From NCBI RefSeq assembly GCF_000225525.1, contig NZ_AGBF01000010.1, positions 1-64,000 on the forward strand: a stretch of 64,000 nucleotides of DNA, written 5' to 3'. The notes beneath the pieces are model-generated. The model did not search any database and had not been told where the DNA came from. It saw only the letters and a program-made list of their open reading frames with translations. The DNA is from Streptomyces zinciresistens K42 (GTDB lineage: Bacteria > Actinomycetota > Actinomycetes > Streptomycetales > Streptomycetaceae). Position numbers and translations under genes: made by a program. How positions within the stretch are numbered: position 1 is the first letter of the stretch; every line of letters starts with the position of its first letter. This document shows, piece by piece, positions 56,118 to 64,000 of this stretch.

Positions 56118-57068
56118 TCACTCCCACTGCCACCCGATGCCGACGATCCCCGCCCGCACCCGCGGCTCCACGAGGTGCACGGACCGGTGCAGCCCGCTCA
56201 GGGCGAGACCCTGGCGGCCGCTGCGGGGCGCCGCCGCAGAATGCTGGGTGAACCGGTGGCACCGGGCGGGCAGCTCGCTCCCGGCGAAGCGGACCTGGAG
56301 CGCGTACTGCCCGCCCGCGAGAGGGAACCCCCGGGCGTACTCGTGGGACACGTCGGCGGTGCCGTCGTCGACGCCATGGCGGAAGAGATGGGTGTCGCCC
56401 GCGCGCAGCCGGGTGTCGAACAGCAGCTCGGCCACGAGGACTCCGGTGTCCTGATGCCAGCGGATCCGGCCCGTGCGGCAGTTCTCCAGGGCGTGCACGG
56501 TCATGTGCTGCGGGACGCACCCGGGATCGCCGTGGTGCACGGCGATGAAGCGGTCCACGCCGTCCTTGTGGGCCCGCACGATGTGATGCGACTCGCGCCC
56601 GGCCAGCTCGCGCCGCGCCCCTATCCGTACGCGCTCGTGGTGGGCGAGGGTGTGCAGCCCGCCGTCGACCGAGCAGTCCAGGTCTCCCAGCAGCTCCTGC
56701 AGGACGCCGGTCGCCTCCACCAGGGCGCGGTAGGTGCGGGTGGCGGGCCGCTGGAGGGCGGTGTGGTCGTCGGCTTCGGCGAGCAGCCGGATCAGGGACT
56801 CCTCCGGCAGCTGGAGGATCTCCTCCAGGGCCCGTACCGCGCGCAGCGACTCGGGGCGCTGCGGACGGCGGGCGCCCTGCTGCCAGTAGCTGAGGCTGGT
56901 GACCCCGACCTTGACCCCGCGCCGGGACAGATGGTGCTTCACGCGCTGGAGCGGCAGTCCGCGGGCCGCTATCGCGGCACGCAGGGCGACATGGAAGGGG
57001 CCGCCCCGCAGGGCCGTGTCCAGTTCCGCGGTGGTGGCGAGGTCCGCGTGCTGTGTGGCGTGCGGCAT
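56118..57068 (-). CDS. Uncharacterised protein with XRE-like HTH
   Basis: The 316-residue protein starts with an HTH-like region (about 25-75: VALRAAIAARGLPLQRVKHHLSRRGVKVGVTSLSYWQQGARRPQRPESLRAVRALEEIL). The rest (about 110-316) is a beta-rich domain with several His and Arg residues that I do not recognise. It resembles Streptomyces proteins annotated as XRE-family or hypothetical. GGAAGGG lies upstream of the ATG. It may bind a metabolite and regulate the adjacent operon, but there is no direct evidence. Confidence 0.65.
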   Translation of the reverse strand: MPHATQHADLATTAELDTALRGGPFHVALRAAIAARGLPLQRVKHHLSRRGVKVGVTSLSYWQQGARRPQRPESLRAVRALEEILQLPEESLIRLLAEADDHTALQRPATRTYRALVEATGVLQELLGDLDCSVDGGLHTLAHHERVRIGARRELAGRESHHIVRAHKDGVDRFIAVHHGDPGCVPQHMTVHALENCRTGRIRWHQDTGVLVAELLFDTRLRAGDTHLFRHGVDDGTADVSHEYARGFPLAGGQYALQVRFAGSELPARCHRFTQHSAAAPRSGRQGLALSGLHRSVHLVEPRVRAGIVGIGWQWE

Positions 57069-57686
57069 GCAGGGCCCTTCCTGTGGTTGTTCACAACGGC
57101 TGGTCAGGCCGTTCGCGCGGTTGATCGGGGCCGCCCCGTCGGCACGGCGGGCGTCTTCACATCCGTACGTCGCCCTTCAGGGCCCCGAGTTCCCCCGCAT
57201 TGAAGCGTGTTGACAAAGTCCCGACAACACCTGAAGCCCAACAGCGGGCGCCTCTGGCCGAGTCACGACGCGTTGGCCCCGGCGCCGTCGCCCGATCCGG
57301 AGGGGCCGCCTCGCATGTCGGGGGCCAGGTGCGGGGGGCAGGCCCGAAGGGGAGGAGCGGGGGTGGTGAGGGCATCCGCTTCCGGCCCTGCCCGGCACAC
57401 GTGTTCCAGCGTTGGGCAAGGCGATCCCCGTTCCCCCGCTCGACAGATGGCGGGCACGTCTGCGGACGCCCCCCGGGCGCGCACCCGGGCCCGCGATCGG
57501 CTGCACCGCCGAGCGGGGGTGCCGTCCGGCTCCGCGGACCGGACACCACCCGTGTGGACGACATCGCGGTCGGTGAGCCCCGGCACGGCAGTCTTGGAGC
57601 CCCCGCCCGCCGCCGTGGCCAGGCCCTTCCCGTCCCGCCGGGCGGCGGTGGGGCGGGTGGGGACGGTTGTCCACAGGCTCGTCGGA
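57069..57686. other. Long intergenic region upstream of uvrC
   Basis: About 620 bases contain no convincing gene; competing open frames have poor codon bias and Pro/Arg-rich products. A DnaA-box-like TTGTCCACA occurs at 57667-57675. TTGACA near 57207 has no matching -10 element. GC3 preference by frame is not consistent. Confidence 0.5.
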
Positions 57687-57709
57687 GTGTCGGCGGGCGC
57701 CAGTAGGGT
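57687..57709 (+). promoter_or_regulatory. Degenerate RecA-NDp/PafBC-type promoter of uvrC
   Basis: GTGTCGGCG (57687-57695), eight bases and TAGGGT (57704-57709) match 7/9 of TTGTCRGTG and the TAnnnT element, and the ATG follows seven bases later. The same architecture is exact at uvrA and uvrB. Confidence 0.55.
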
Positions 57710-57716
57710 GTGAGAC

Positions 57717-59831
57717 ATGGCCGACCCCTCCAGCTACCGACCCAAGCCGGGACAGATCCCGGACTCCCCCGGGGTGTACAGGTTCCGTGACGAGCACCGC
57801 CGGGTGATCTACGTCGGGAAGGCGAAGAGCCTGCGCCAGCGGCTGGCGAACTACTTCCAGGACCTGGCGGGCCTGCACCCGCGCACCCGCACCATGGTCA
57901 CCACGGCCGCGTCCGTGGAGTGGACGGTGGTGTCCACGGAGGTCGAGGCGCTCCAGCTGGAGTACTCCTGGATCAAGGAGTACGACCCGCGGTTCAACGT
58001 CAAGTACCGCGACGACAAGAGCTACCCGTACCTCGCGGTGACGATGAACGAGGAGTACCCGCGCGTGCAGGTGATGCGCGGTCACAAGAAGAAGGGCGTG
58101 CGCTACTTCGGGCCGTACGCGCACGCTTGGGCGATCCGCGACACCGTCGACCTCCTCCTGCGGGTGTTCCCCGTGCGGACCTGCTCGGCGGGCGTCTTCA
58201 AGAACGCCCGCCGCACCGGCCGCCCCTGCCTCCTCGGCTACATCGGCAAGTGCTCCGCCCCCTGCGTGGACCGGGTCTCCACGGAGGAGCACCGCGAACT
58301 GGCGGAAGAGTTCTGCGACTTCATGACCGGCCGGACGAGCACCTATCTGCGCCGTCTGGAGCGCCAGATGGCGCAGGCGGCCGACGAGATGGAGTACGAG
58401 CGGGCCGCCCGCCTGCGCGACGACATCGGAGCCCTGAGAAAGGCCATGGAGAAGAACGCCGTCGTGCTGGCCGACGCGACGGACGCCGACCTCGTCGCTG
58501 TCGCCGAGGACGAGCTGGAGGCGGCCGTGCAGATCTTCCACGTCCGGGGCGGCCGGGTGCGCGGCCAGCGCGGCTGGGTCACCGACAAGGTCGAGGAGAT
58601 CACCACGGGAGCCCTCGTGGAGCACGCCCTCCAGCAGCTCTACGGCGAGGAGACCGGCGACGCGGTGCCCAAGGAGGTGCTCGTCCCGGCCCTGCCCGAC
58701 CCGCCGGAGCCCGTGCAGGAGTGGCTGGCCGGGCGCCGCGGCTCCCAGGTGTCGCTGCGCGTCCCGCAGCGCGGCGACAAGCGGGCGCTGATGGAGACCG
58801 TCGAGCGCAACGCGCAGCAGGCCCTCGTCCTGCACAAGACCAAGCGCGCCTCCGACCTGACCACGCGCTCGCGCGCGCTGGAGGAGATCGCCGAGGCCCT
58901 CGACCTGGACAGCGCCCCGCTCAGGATCGAGTGCTACGACATCTCACACTTCCAGGGCGACGACGTGGTGGCCTCGATGGTCGTCTTCGAGGACGGCCTG
59001 GCCCGCAAGGGCGAGTACCGCCGCTTCCAGATCAAGGGCTTCCGGGGCCAGGACGACGTCCGCTCCATGCACGAGGTGATCACCCGCCGCTTCAGGCGCT
59101 ACCTGGCCGAGAAGGAGCGGACGGGGGAGTGGACGGACGGCGGGAGCGCGATCGGCGAGGGGGCGGCCGGCCCCGACGGCGACCCGGGCACCCCGGCGGA
59201 CGTCTCCTCCGCCCCGCTGCCGGACGGCCTGAAGGACGAAGAGGGCCGGCCCAGGCGCTTCGCGTACCCGCCCCAGCTCGTCGTGGTCGACGGCGGGCAG
59301 CCGCAGGTCGCGGCCGCCCAGCGCGCCCTGGACGAGCTGGGGATCGACGACATCGCCGTCTGCGGCCTCGCCAAGCGCCTGGAGGAGGTGTGGGTGCCCG
59401 GCGAGGACGACCCCCTCGTCCTGCCCCGGACCAGCGAGGGCCTGTACCTGCTCCAGCGCGTCCGCGACGAGGCCCACCGCTTCGCCATCACCTACCAGCG
59501 CGCCAAGCGCGCCAAGCGCTTCCGGTCGAGCCCGCTGGACGACGTCCCCGGTCTCGGCGAGACCCGCAAACAGGCCCTGATCAAGCATTTCGGCTCGGTG
59601 AAGAAGCTGCGATCCGCGACAATCGACCAGATCTGTGAGGTTCCCGGCATAGGCCGCAAGACGGCCGAGACCATCGCCGTCGCCCTCGCCCAGGCGGCGC
59701 CCGCCGCGCCCGCCGTGAACACGGCGACTGGAGAGATCATGGAAGACGAGGACTCCGGTACGACGGCGGAGACCTCGGGGGAGCCCGTGTCCGCGGGCGC
59801 CCCGGACGAACGACGGGGGCAGGAGAGATGA
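57717..59831 (+). CDS. uvrC: Excinuclease ABC subunit C
   Basis: UvrC makes the two incisions in nucleotide excision repair. The 704-residue protein has an N-terminal GIY-YIG nuclease ([27 protein letters not shown]), a UVR motif ([21 protein letters not shown], about 222-242), an RNase-H-like endonuclease with [25 protein letters not shown] and [12 protein letters not shown], and C-terminal tandem HhH ([20 protein letters not shown]). The insertion [20 protein letters not shown] (about 475-500) and an acidic tail are usual in Streptomyces. It starts a four-gene operon. Confidence 0.96.
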   Translation: MADPSSYRPKPGQIPDSPGVYRFRDEHRRVIYVGKAKSLRQRLANYFQDLAGLHPRTRTMVTTAASVEWTVVSTEVEALQLEYSWIKEYDPRFNVKYRDDKSYPYLAVTMNEEYPRVQVMRGHKKKGVRYFGPYAHAWAIRDTVDLLLRVFPVRTCSAGVFKNARRTGRPCLLGYIGKCSAPCVDRVSTEEHRELAEEFCDFMTGRTSTYLRRLERQMAQAADEMEYERAARLRDDIGALRKAMEKNAVVLADATDADLVAVAEDELEAAVQIFHVRGGRVRGQRGWVTDKVEEITTGALVEHALQQLYGEETGDAVPKEVLVPALPDPPEPVQEWLAGRRGSQVSLRVPQRGDKRALMETVERNAQQALVLHKTKRASDLTTRSRALEEIAEALDLDSAPLRIECYDISHFQGDDVVASMVVFEDGLARKGEYRRFQIKGFRGQDDVRSMHEVITRRFRRYLAEKERTGEWTDGGSAIGEGAAGPDGDPGTPADVSSAPLPDGLKDEEGRPRRFAYPPQLVVVDGGQPQVAAAQRALDELGIDDIAVCGLAKRLEEVWVPGEDDPLVLPRTSEGLYLLQRVRDEAHRFAITYQRAKRAKRFRSSPLDDVPGLGETRKQALIKHFGSVKKLRSATIDQICEVPGIGRKTAETIAVALAQAAPAAPAVNTATGEIMEDEDSGTTAETSGEPVSAGAPDERRGQER

Positions 59832-60844
59832 GCGAGCACGACACGGGACCCGCGGCCGAACAGGATCGACGGGCCCGGCAGACTCGGCACAGCACCGGCG
59901 GGGACCCCGCCGAGCAGGAAGCACGCCAGGAAGACGGAGCACAGGTGAGTACGGGCAGCGAGACGGCCGGGGCCCCCGAGGCGGCCATCCCCGAGCTGGT
60001 GATCATCTCCGGCATGTCCGGGGCGGGCCGCTCCACGGCAGCCAAGTGTCTGGAGGACCTCGGCTGGTTCGTCGTCGACAACCTGCCGCCCGCCCTGATC
60101 CCCACCATGGTGGAACTCGGCGCCCGCTCCCAGGGCAACGTGGCGCGCATCGCGGTCGTCGTCGACGTCCGCGGCCGCCGCTTCTTCGACAACCTCCGCG
60201 AGTCGCTCTCGGACCTCGACTCCCGGTCAGTCACGCGCCGGATCGTCTTCCTGGAGTCCTCCGACGACGCCCTGGTGCGCCGCTTCGAGGGGGTGCGCCG
60301 CCCGCACCCCCTCCAGGGTGACGGCCGTATCGTCGACGGCATCGCCGCCGAGCGCGAGCTGCTGCGGGAACTGCGCGGCGACGCCGATCTGGTGATCGAC
60401 ACCTCCAGCCTCAACGTCCACGAGCTGCGGGCCAAGATGGACGCCCAGTTCGCCGGCGACGAGGAGCCGGAGCTGCGGGCCACGGTCATGTCGTTCGGCT
60501 TCAAGTACGGCCTTCCGGTCGACGCCGACCTGGTCGTCGACATGCGCTTCCTGCCCAACCCGCACTGGGTCCCGGAACTGCGCCCCTTCACCGGCCTGAA
60601 CGAGGAGGTCGCGGCGTTCGTCCTCAACCAGCCGGGCGCCAAGGAGTTCCTCGACCGGTACGCCGAACTGCTCCAGCTGGTCGCCGCGGGCTACCGCCGT
60701 GAGGGCAAGCGCTACGTGACCATCGCCGTGGGCTGCACGGGGGGCAAGCACCGCTCGGTCGCCATGTCGGAGAAGCTCGCCGCGCGCCTCGCGGCCGAGG
60801 GCGTGGAGACGGTGGTCGTGCACCGGGACATGGGACGGGAATGA
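59828..60844 (+). CDS. rapZ: RapZ-family P-loop protein
   Basis: RapZ in E. coli is an RNase adaptor for GlmY/GlmZ sRNAs; the Gram-positive role is less clear. The protein has a P-loop GMSGAGRST (62-70) in which Arg replaces the Lys of Walker A, and the C-terminal [24 protein letters not shown] signature. The full form of 338 residues starts at ATG 59828, overlapping uvrC by four bases (ATGA). A GTG at 59945 (GGAG upstream) would give 299 residues and avoid an acidic low-complexity N-terminus. Confidence 0.9.
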   Translation: MSEHDTGPAAEQDRRARQTRHSTGGDPAEQEARQEDGAQVSTGSETAGAPEAAIPELVIISGMSGAGRSTAAKCLEDLGWFVVDNLPPALIPTMVELGARSQGNVARIAVVVDVRGRRFFDNLRESLSDLDSRSVTRRIVFLESSDDALVRRFEGVRRPHPLQGDGRIVDGIAAERELLRELRGDADLVIDTSSLNVHELRAKMDAQFAGDEEPELRATVMSFGFKYGLPVDADLVVDMRFLPNPHWVPELRPFTGLNEEVAAFVLNQPGAKEFLDRYAELLQLVAAGYRREGKRYVTIAVGCTGGKHRSVAMSEKLAARLAAEGVETVVVHRDMGRE

Positions 60845-61908
60845 CCGGACGTACTCCGCGGCCGAGCATGCTGCGCCGGGTGATGCCCGAGGGGCGCGGC
60901 CGGCGCTCCGCCGAGGCGCGGGGCGCACGGACGCGCCGCCGGGGCACCCAGCCCAAGGTCGTCGCCCTCGGCGGCGGCATGGGCCTGTCGGCCTCGCTCG
61001 CCGCGCTGCGCCGGATCACCGGCGATCTCACCGCCGTCGTCACCGTGGCCGACGACGGCGGCTCCAGCGGTCGTCTGCGCGACGAACTGGGCGTGCTGCC
61101 GCCCGGCGACCTGCGCAAGGCGCTGGCCGCGCTGTGCGGCGACGACGACTGGGGCCAGACCTGGTCCCGCGTCATCCAGCACCGCTTCCACTCCCAGGGC
61201 GACCTGCACGACCACGCCGTCGGCAATCTGCTCATCGTCGCCCTGTGGGAGCAGCTCGGCGACCACGTCCAGGCCCTCGACCTGGTCGGCAGGCTGCTCG
61301 GCGCGCACGGGCGCGTCCTGCCCATGTCCGCGGTGCCGCTGGAGCTCCAGGCCCTCGTCAAGGGACACGAACCGGACCGCCCCGAAGAGGTGGACACGGT
61401 GCGCGGCCAGGCCACCGTCGCCCTCACCCCCGGCGAGGTCCAGTCGGTGCACCTCGTGCCGCCCGACCCGCCCGCGGTCCCGGAGGCCGTGGCGGCCGTC
61501 CAGGACGCCGACTGGGTGGTGCTGGGCCCCGGCTCCTGGTTCTCCTCGGTCATCCCCCACCTCCTCGTGCCGGAACTGCTGGACGCGCTCATCGAGACGA
61601 AGGCGCGCCGGGTACTCTCCCTGAACCTCGCCCCGCAGCCCGGAGAAACCGAGGGCTTCTCTCCGCAGCGTCATTTGGAGGTTTTGGGACGACACGCCCC
61701 TAAACTCGCCCTGGACGTGGTGCTGGCCGACGAGGCCGCCGTGCCCGACCGCGACGTGCTCACCGAGGCCGCCAAGCGGCTCGGTGCGGCGGTCGAGCTG
61801 GCCCCCGTGGCCCGGACGGACGGGACGCCCCGGCACGACCCGGAGCTCCTCGCCGCCGCGTACGACCGTATTTTTCGGATGCATGGAAGGATCGGCCCAT
61901 GGCGATGA
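60841..61908 (+). CDS. yvcK: YvcK/CofD-like gluconeogenesis factor
   Basis: This 355-residue protein binds UDP-GlcNAc in characterised relatives and affects carbon metabolism and cell shape. It contains [21 protein letters not shown] (nucleotide-sugar site), [44 protein letters not shown] and [20 protein letters not shown] basic N-terminal extension of about 35 residues precedes the core. It overlaps rapZ by four bases and whiA by ten, so the three are strongly coupled. Confidence 0.93.
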   Translation: MTGRTPRPSMLRRVMPEGRGRRSAEARGARTRRRGTQPKVVALGGGMGLSASLAALRRITGDLTAVVTVADDGGSSGRLRDELGVLPPGDLRKALAALCGDDDWGQTWSRVIQHRFHSQGDLHDHAVGNLLIVALWEQLGDHVQALDLVGRLLGAHGRVLPMSAVPLELQALVKGHEPDRPEEVDTVRGQATVALTPGEVQSVHLVPPDPPAVPEAVAAVQDADWVVLGPGSWFSSVIPHLLVPELLDALIETKARRVLSLNLAPQPGETEGFSPQRHLEVLGRHAPKLALDVVLADEAAVPDRDVLTEAAKRLGAAVELAPVARTDGTPRHDPELLAAAYDRIFRMHGRIGPWR

Positions 61909-62888
61909 CGGCAGCGGTGAAGGACGAGATCTCCCGGCTCCCCGTCACCCGGACCTGCTGCAGGAAGGCGGAGGTCTCCGCCATTCTGCGGTTCGCCGGC
62001 GGCCTCCACCTGGTGAGCGGGCGCATTGTGATCGAGGCGGAGCTGGACACGGCGATGGCGGCCCGCAGACTCAAGCGCGACATTCTGGAGATCTTCGGCC
62101 ACAGTTCCGAACTGATCGTGATGGCGCCCGGCGGGCTGCGCCGCGGATCGCGTTACGTCGTACGGGTGGTAGCGGGCGGTGACCAGCTCGCCCGGCAGAC
62201 CGGTCTGGTCGACGGACGGGGCCGCCCCATCCGCGGACTGCCCCCGCAGGTGGTCAGCGGGGCCACCTGCGACGCGGAGGCCGCCTGGCGCGGCGCCTTC
62301 CTCGCGCACGGCTCGCTGACCGAGCCCGGCCGTTCCTCCTCCCTGGAGGTCACCTGCCCGGGGCCCGAGGCCGCGCTCGCCCTGGTCGGCGCCGCCCGCC
62401 GGCTGTCGATCGCGGCGAAGGCCCGCGAGGTGCGGGGCGTGGACCGCGTGGTCGTGCGGGACGGCGACGCCATCGGCGCCCTGCTCACCCGGCTCGGCGC
62501 GCACGAGTCCGTGCTGGCCTGGGAGGAGCGCCGGATGCGGCGCGAGGTCCGCGCCACCGCCAACCGGCTCGCCAACTTCGACGACGCCAATCTCCGCCGC
62601 TCCGCGCGCGCGGCCGTCGCGGCCGGTGCCCGGGTCCAGCGGGCCCTGGAGATCCTCGGCGAGGAGGTCCCCGAGCATCTCGCCGCCGCCGGGCGCCTGC
62701 GCATGGACCACAAGCAGGCGTCCCTGGAGGAGCTGGGCGCGCTCGCCGACCCGCCGCTGACCAAGGACGCCGTCGCCGGCCGGATCCGCCGGCTGCTGGC
62801 GATGGCCGACAAACGGGCACAGGACCTCGGCATCCCGGGCACCGAGGCCAACCTCAGCGAGGAGCTGGCGGACACCCTCGCAGTATGA
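61899..62888 (+). CDS. whiA: Sporulation regulator WhiA
   Basis: WhiA works with WhiB to switch Streptomyces aerial hyphae to sporulation septation. The 329-residue protein has an N-terminal LAGLIDADG-like fold (about 10-200: [45 protein letters not shown]) and a C-terminal HTH (about 245-315: [41 protein letters not shown]). In S. coelicolor a second, developmentally controlled whiA promoter lies inside the preceding gene; that may be true here. Confidence 0.97.
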   Translation: MAMTAAVKDEISRLPVTRTCCRKAEVSAILRFAGGLHLVSGRIVIEAELDTAMAARRLKRDILEIFGHSSELIVMAPGGLRRGSRYVVRVVAGGDQLARQTGLVDGRGRPIRGLPPQVVSGATCDAEAAWRGAFLAHGSLTEPGRSSSLEVTCPGPEAALALVGAARRLSIAAKAREVRGVDRVVVRDGDAIGALLTRLGAHESVLAWEERRMRREVRATANRLANFDDANLRRSARAAVAAGARVQRALEILGEEVPEHLAAAGRLRMDHKQASLEELGALADPPLTKDAVAGRIRRLLAMADKRAQDLGIPGTEANLSEELADTLAV

Positions 62889-62945
62889 CCGGCCGCACCC
62901 GGAGCGCTCCGCCCTCCGTGAAATGACGGGCAGTCAAAACAGTGG

Positions 62946-62972
62946 TGCCGATGTCCACTTGAGGCATCGGCA
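62946..62972. repeat. Inverted repeat after whiA
   Basis: TGCCGATG (62946-62953) pairs with CATCGGCA (62965-62972) across an 11-base loop. It could end the whiA operon or regulate the next gene. Confidence 0.45.
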
Positions 62973-63072
62973 TCGCCGTTTGTCGGTCTTTGCGGCACTC
63001 TTGACTGGACCATGAACTGGCATGAGCCTGGCAGTCATTCGTCACTGTGGCGGAACACTGCTAGGGGGGTTC

Positions 63073-64000
63073 ATGAGACCCAGAGCGAGATCGATCCTCG
63101 CTGTCGGCGCGCTCCTTGTAGGCGGAGCGAGCATTGCACCCATCGCCCAGGCACAACAGGGAAGTTCACGGGATTCCGGCCCGGCCGAGGTCAAGGTGTT
63201 CCGGGCCGAGATCACCAGGAAGCAGATACCCCTGCTGCTGGCGGCCGGTCAGGACGGCCGCGAACTGAGCCGGCAGGCGCCCGCGAAGGGCAAGGCCACC
63301 GTCGAGGTGTACCTCACCGACGACCAGGCCGGAAAACTGGAGAAGCAGGGGGTCGCGCTCGCCGAGTACGACCTGTCGGCCAAGGCCGAGGCCCGCGTCG
63401 AGAAGGCCGCCGAGGGCGTGTTCCGTCCGTACGGCGGCACCGGGGGGCTGAAGGAGGAGATCGTCCGGACCGGGCAGCAGAACCCGGGGCTGACCAAGGT
63501 CGTCTCCATCGGGAAGACGGTCAGCGGCCAGGACATCCTCGCCGTCAAGCTCACCAAGGACGCCAAGAAGGCGAAGGACGGCTCCAAGCCCGCCGTCCTC
63601 TACATGTCCAACCAGCACGCGCGCGAGTGGATCACGCCGGAGATGACCCGGCGCCTGATGCGCTACTACCTGGACAACTACCAGAAGGACAAGCGGGTCA
63701 AGAAGATCGTGGACTCCCGCGAGCTGTGGTTCGTGCTGTCGGCCAACCCCGACGGCTACGACTACTCCTTCAAGGACTCCGACACCCGCATGTGGCGCAA
63801 GAACCTGCGCGACATCAACGGTGACGGTGCCGTCAGCACCGGCGACGGCGTCGACCTGAACCGCAACTTCTCCTACAAGTGGGGCTACGACGACGAGGGT
63901 TCGTCACCCAACCCCACCAGCGAGACCTACCGGGGCGCGAGCGCGGGCTCGGAGCCCGAGACGAAGGCCCTGGACGCCTTCCAGAAGCGCGTCGGCTTCA
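63073..64000 (+). CDS. Secreted M14 zinc carboxypeptidase (truncated by window end)
   Basis: The reading frame runs off the window after 309 codons. Residues 1-28 form a signal peptide (GGASIAPIAQA cleavage region), followed by a propeptide-like domain (about 30-115) and the M14 peptidase domain. The zinc site is NQHAREW with His182 and Glu185, and VDLNRNFSYKWGYDDEGSS holds the substrate-binding Asn-Arg. The Asp-rich DINGDGAVSTGDGVDLN insertion looks like a calcium-binding loop. It should cleave C-terminal residues of peptides outside the cell. GGGGGG precedes the ATG. Confidence 0.93.
   Translation, partial: MRPRARSILAVGALLVGGASIAPIAQAQQGSSRDSGPAEVKVFRAEITRKQIPLLLAAGQDGRELSRQAPAKGKATVEVYLTDDQAGKLEKQGVALAEYDLSAKAEARVEKAAEGVFRPYGGTGGLKEEIVRTGQQNPGLTKVVSIGKTVSGQDILAVKLTKDAKKAKDGSKPAVLYMSNQHAREWITPEMTRRLMRYYLDNYQKDKRVKKIVDSRELWFVLSANPDGYDYSFKDSDTRMWRKNLRDINGDGAVSTGDGVDLNRNFSYKWGYDDEGSSPNPTSETYRGASAGSEPETKALDAFQKRVGF

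Noticed and set aside
57200-57713. Competing 168-codon frames between the HTH gene and uvrC.
   Set aside because: They overlap each other, have poor third-position bias and encode Pro/Arg/Gly-rich sequence with no recognisable motif.
62980-63007. TTGTCGGTC upstream of the carboxypeptidase as another damage promoter.
   Set aside because: The last base of the motif differs and no TAnnnT element lies eight bases downstream.

Overview
The window reads as core chromosome of a Streptomyces-like actinomycete. Base composition is very high in GC with strong third-position bias, GTG and TTG starts are common, several genes look leaderless, and the marker genes (whiA, an xre/DUF397/ATPase regulatory module, an SPW_0924-type peptide, a mycothiol-dependent-enzyme family member) are actinobacterial. 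Gene order resembles what I remember of the Streptomyces coelicolor rpsA-to-whiA region; that is from memory and was not compared here. I saw no prophage, insertion sequence, CRISPR array, rRNA or tRNA.

Layout. 1-7.7 kb: DUF4184 membrane protein, secreted lytic transglycosylase, SPW_0924 peptide, DUF3068 protein, HrpB helicase and a methyltransferase that lacks a canonical start codon. 7.8-17.5 kb: rpsA with its promoter and terminator, PAC2 protein, coaE, TPR protein, acyltransferase, DoxX protein, S4 protein, family-5 uracil-DNA glycosylase, prolyl aminopeptidase and a DUF899 protein. 17.5-23.3 kb: ABC exporter and a WhiJ/AbaA-like regulatory module (anti-sigma-type ATPase, Scr1-type HTH, DUF397) with palindromic sites between the divergent genes. 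23.5-37.7 kb: a GltD-like oxidoreductase without a large subunit, small membrane proteins, a kinase-like protein without a P-loop, CBS protein, CorA, a pseudouridine catabolic pair, formaldehyde dehydrogenase, MFS exporter, Ogt and a secreted phosphodiesterase; most of the tandem repeats lie here. 38-46.8 kb: MHYT sensor, uvrB, terD, a TerD/FtsK-like fusion, a TerC gene behind a candidate manganese riboswitch and a Cax antiporter. 46.8-64 kb: MFS symporter, aroQ, metallo-hydrolase, mycothiol-dependent enzyme, uvrA, a LacI/sugar-kinase operon, the uvrC-rapZ-yvcK-whiA operon and a truncated M14 carboxypeptidase.

How they fit together. The strongest signal is a shared promoter architecture, TTGTCRGTG-N8-TAnnnT, which is the RecA-independent (RecA-NDp/PafBC) DNA-damage promoter described in mycobacteria. 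It is exact upstream of uvrB, uvrA and ogt, 7/9 at uvrC, and 8/9 at the terD operon. This predicts that the TerD protein and the TerD/FtsK-like fusion belong to the same damage regulon as nucleotide excision repair. Next to them, TerC (riboswitch) and Cax suggest a metal arm (Mn2+, Ca2+) of the same locus. A second theme is many short tandem arrays in intergenic DNA: 7 bp x13, 9 bp x10, 17 bp x7, 22 bp x3 and 34 bp x2-3.
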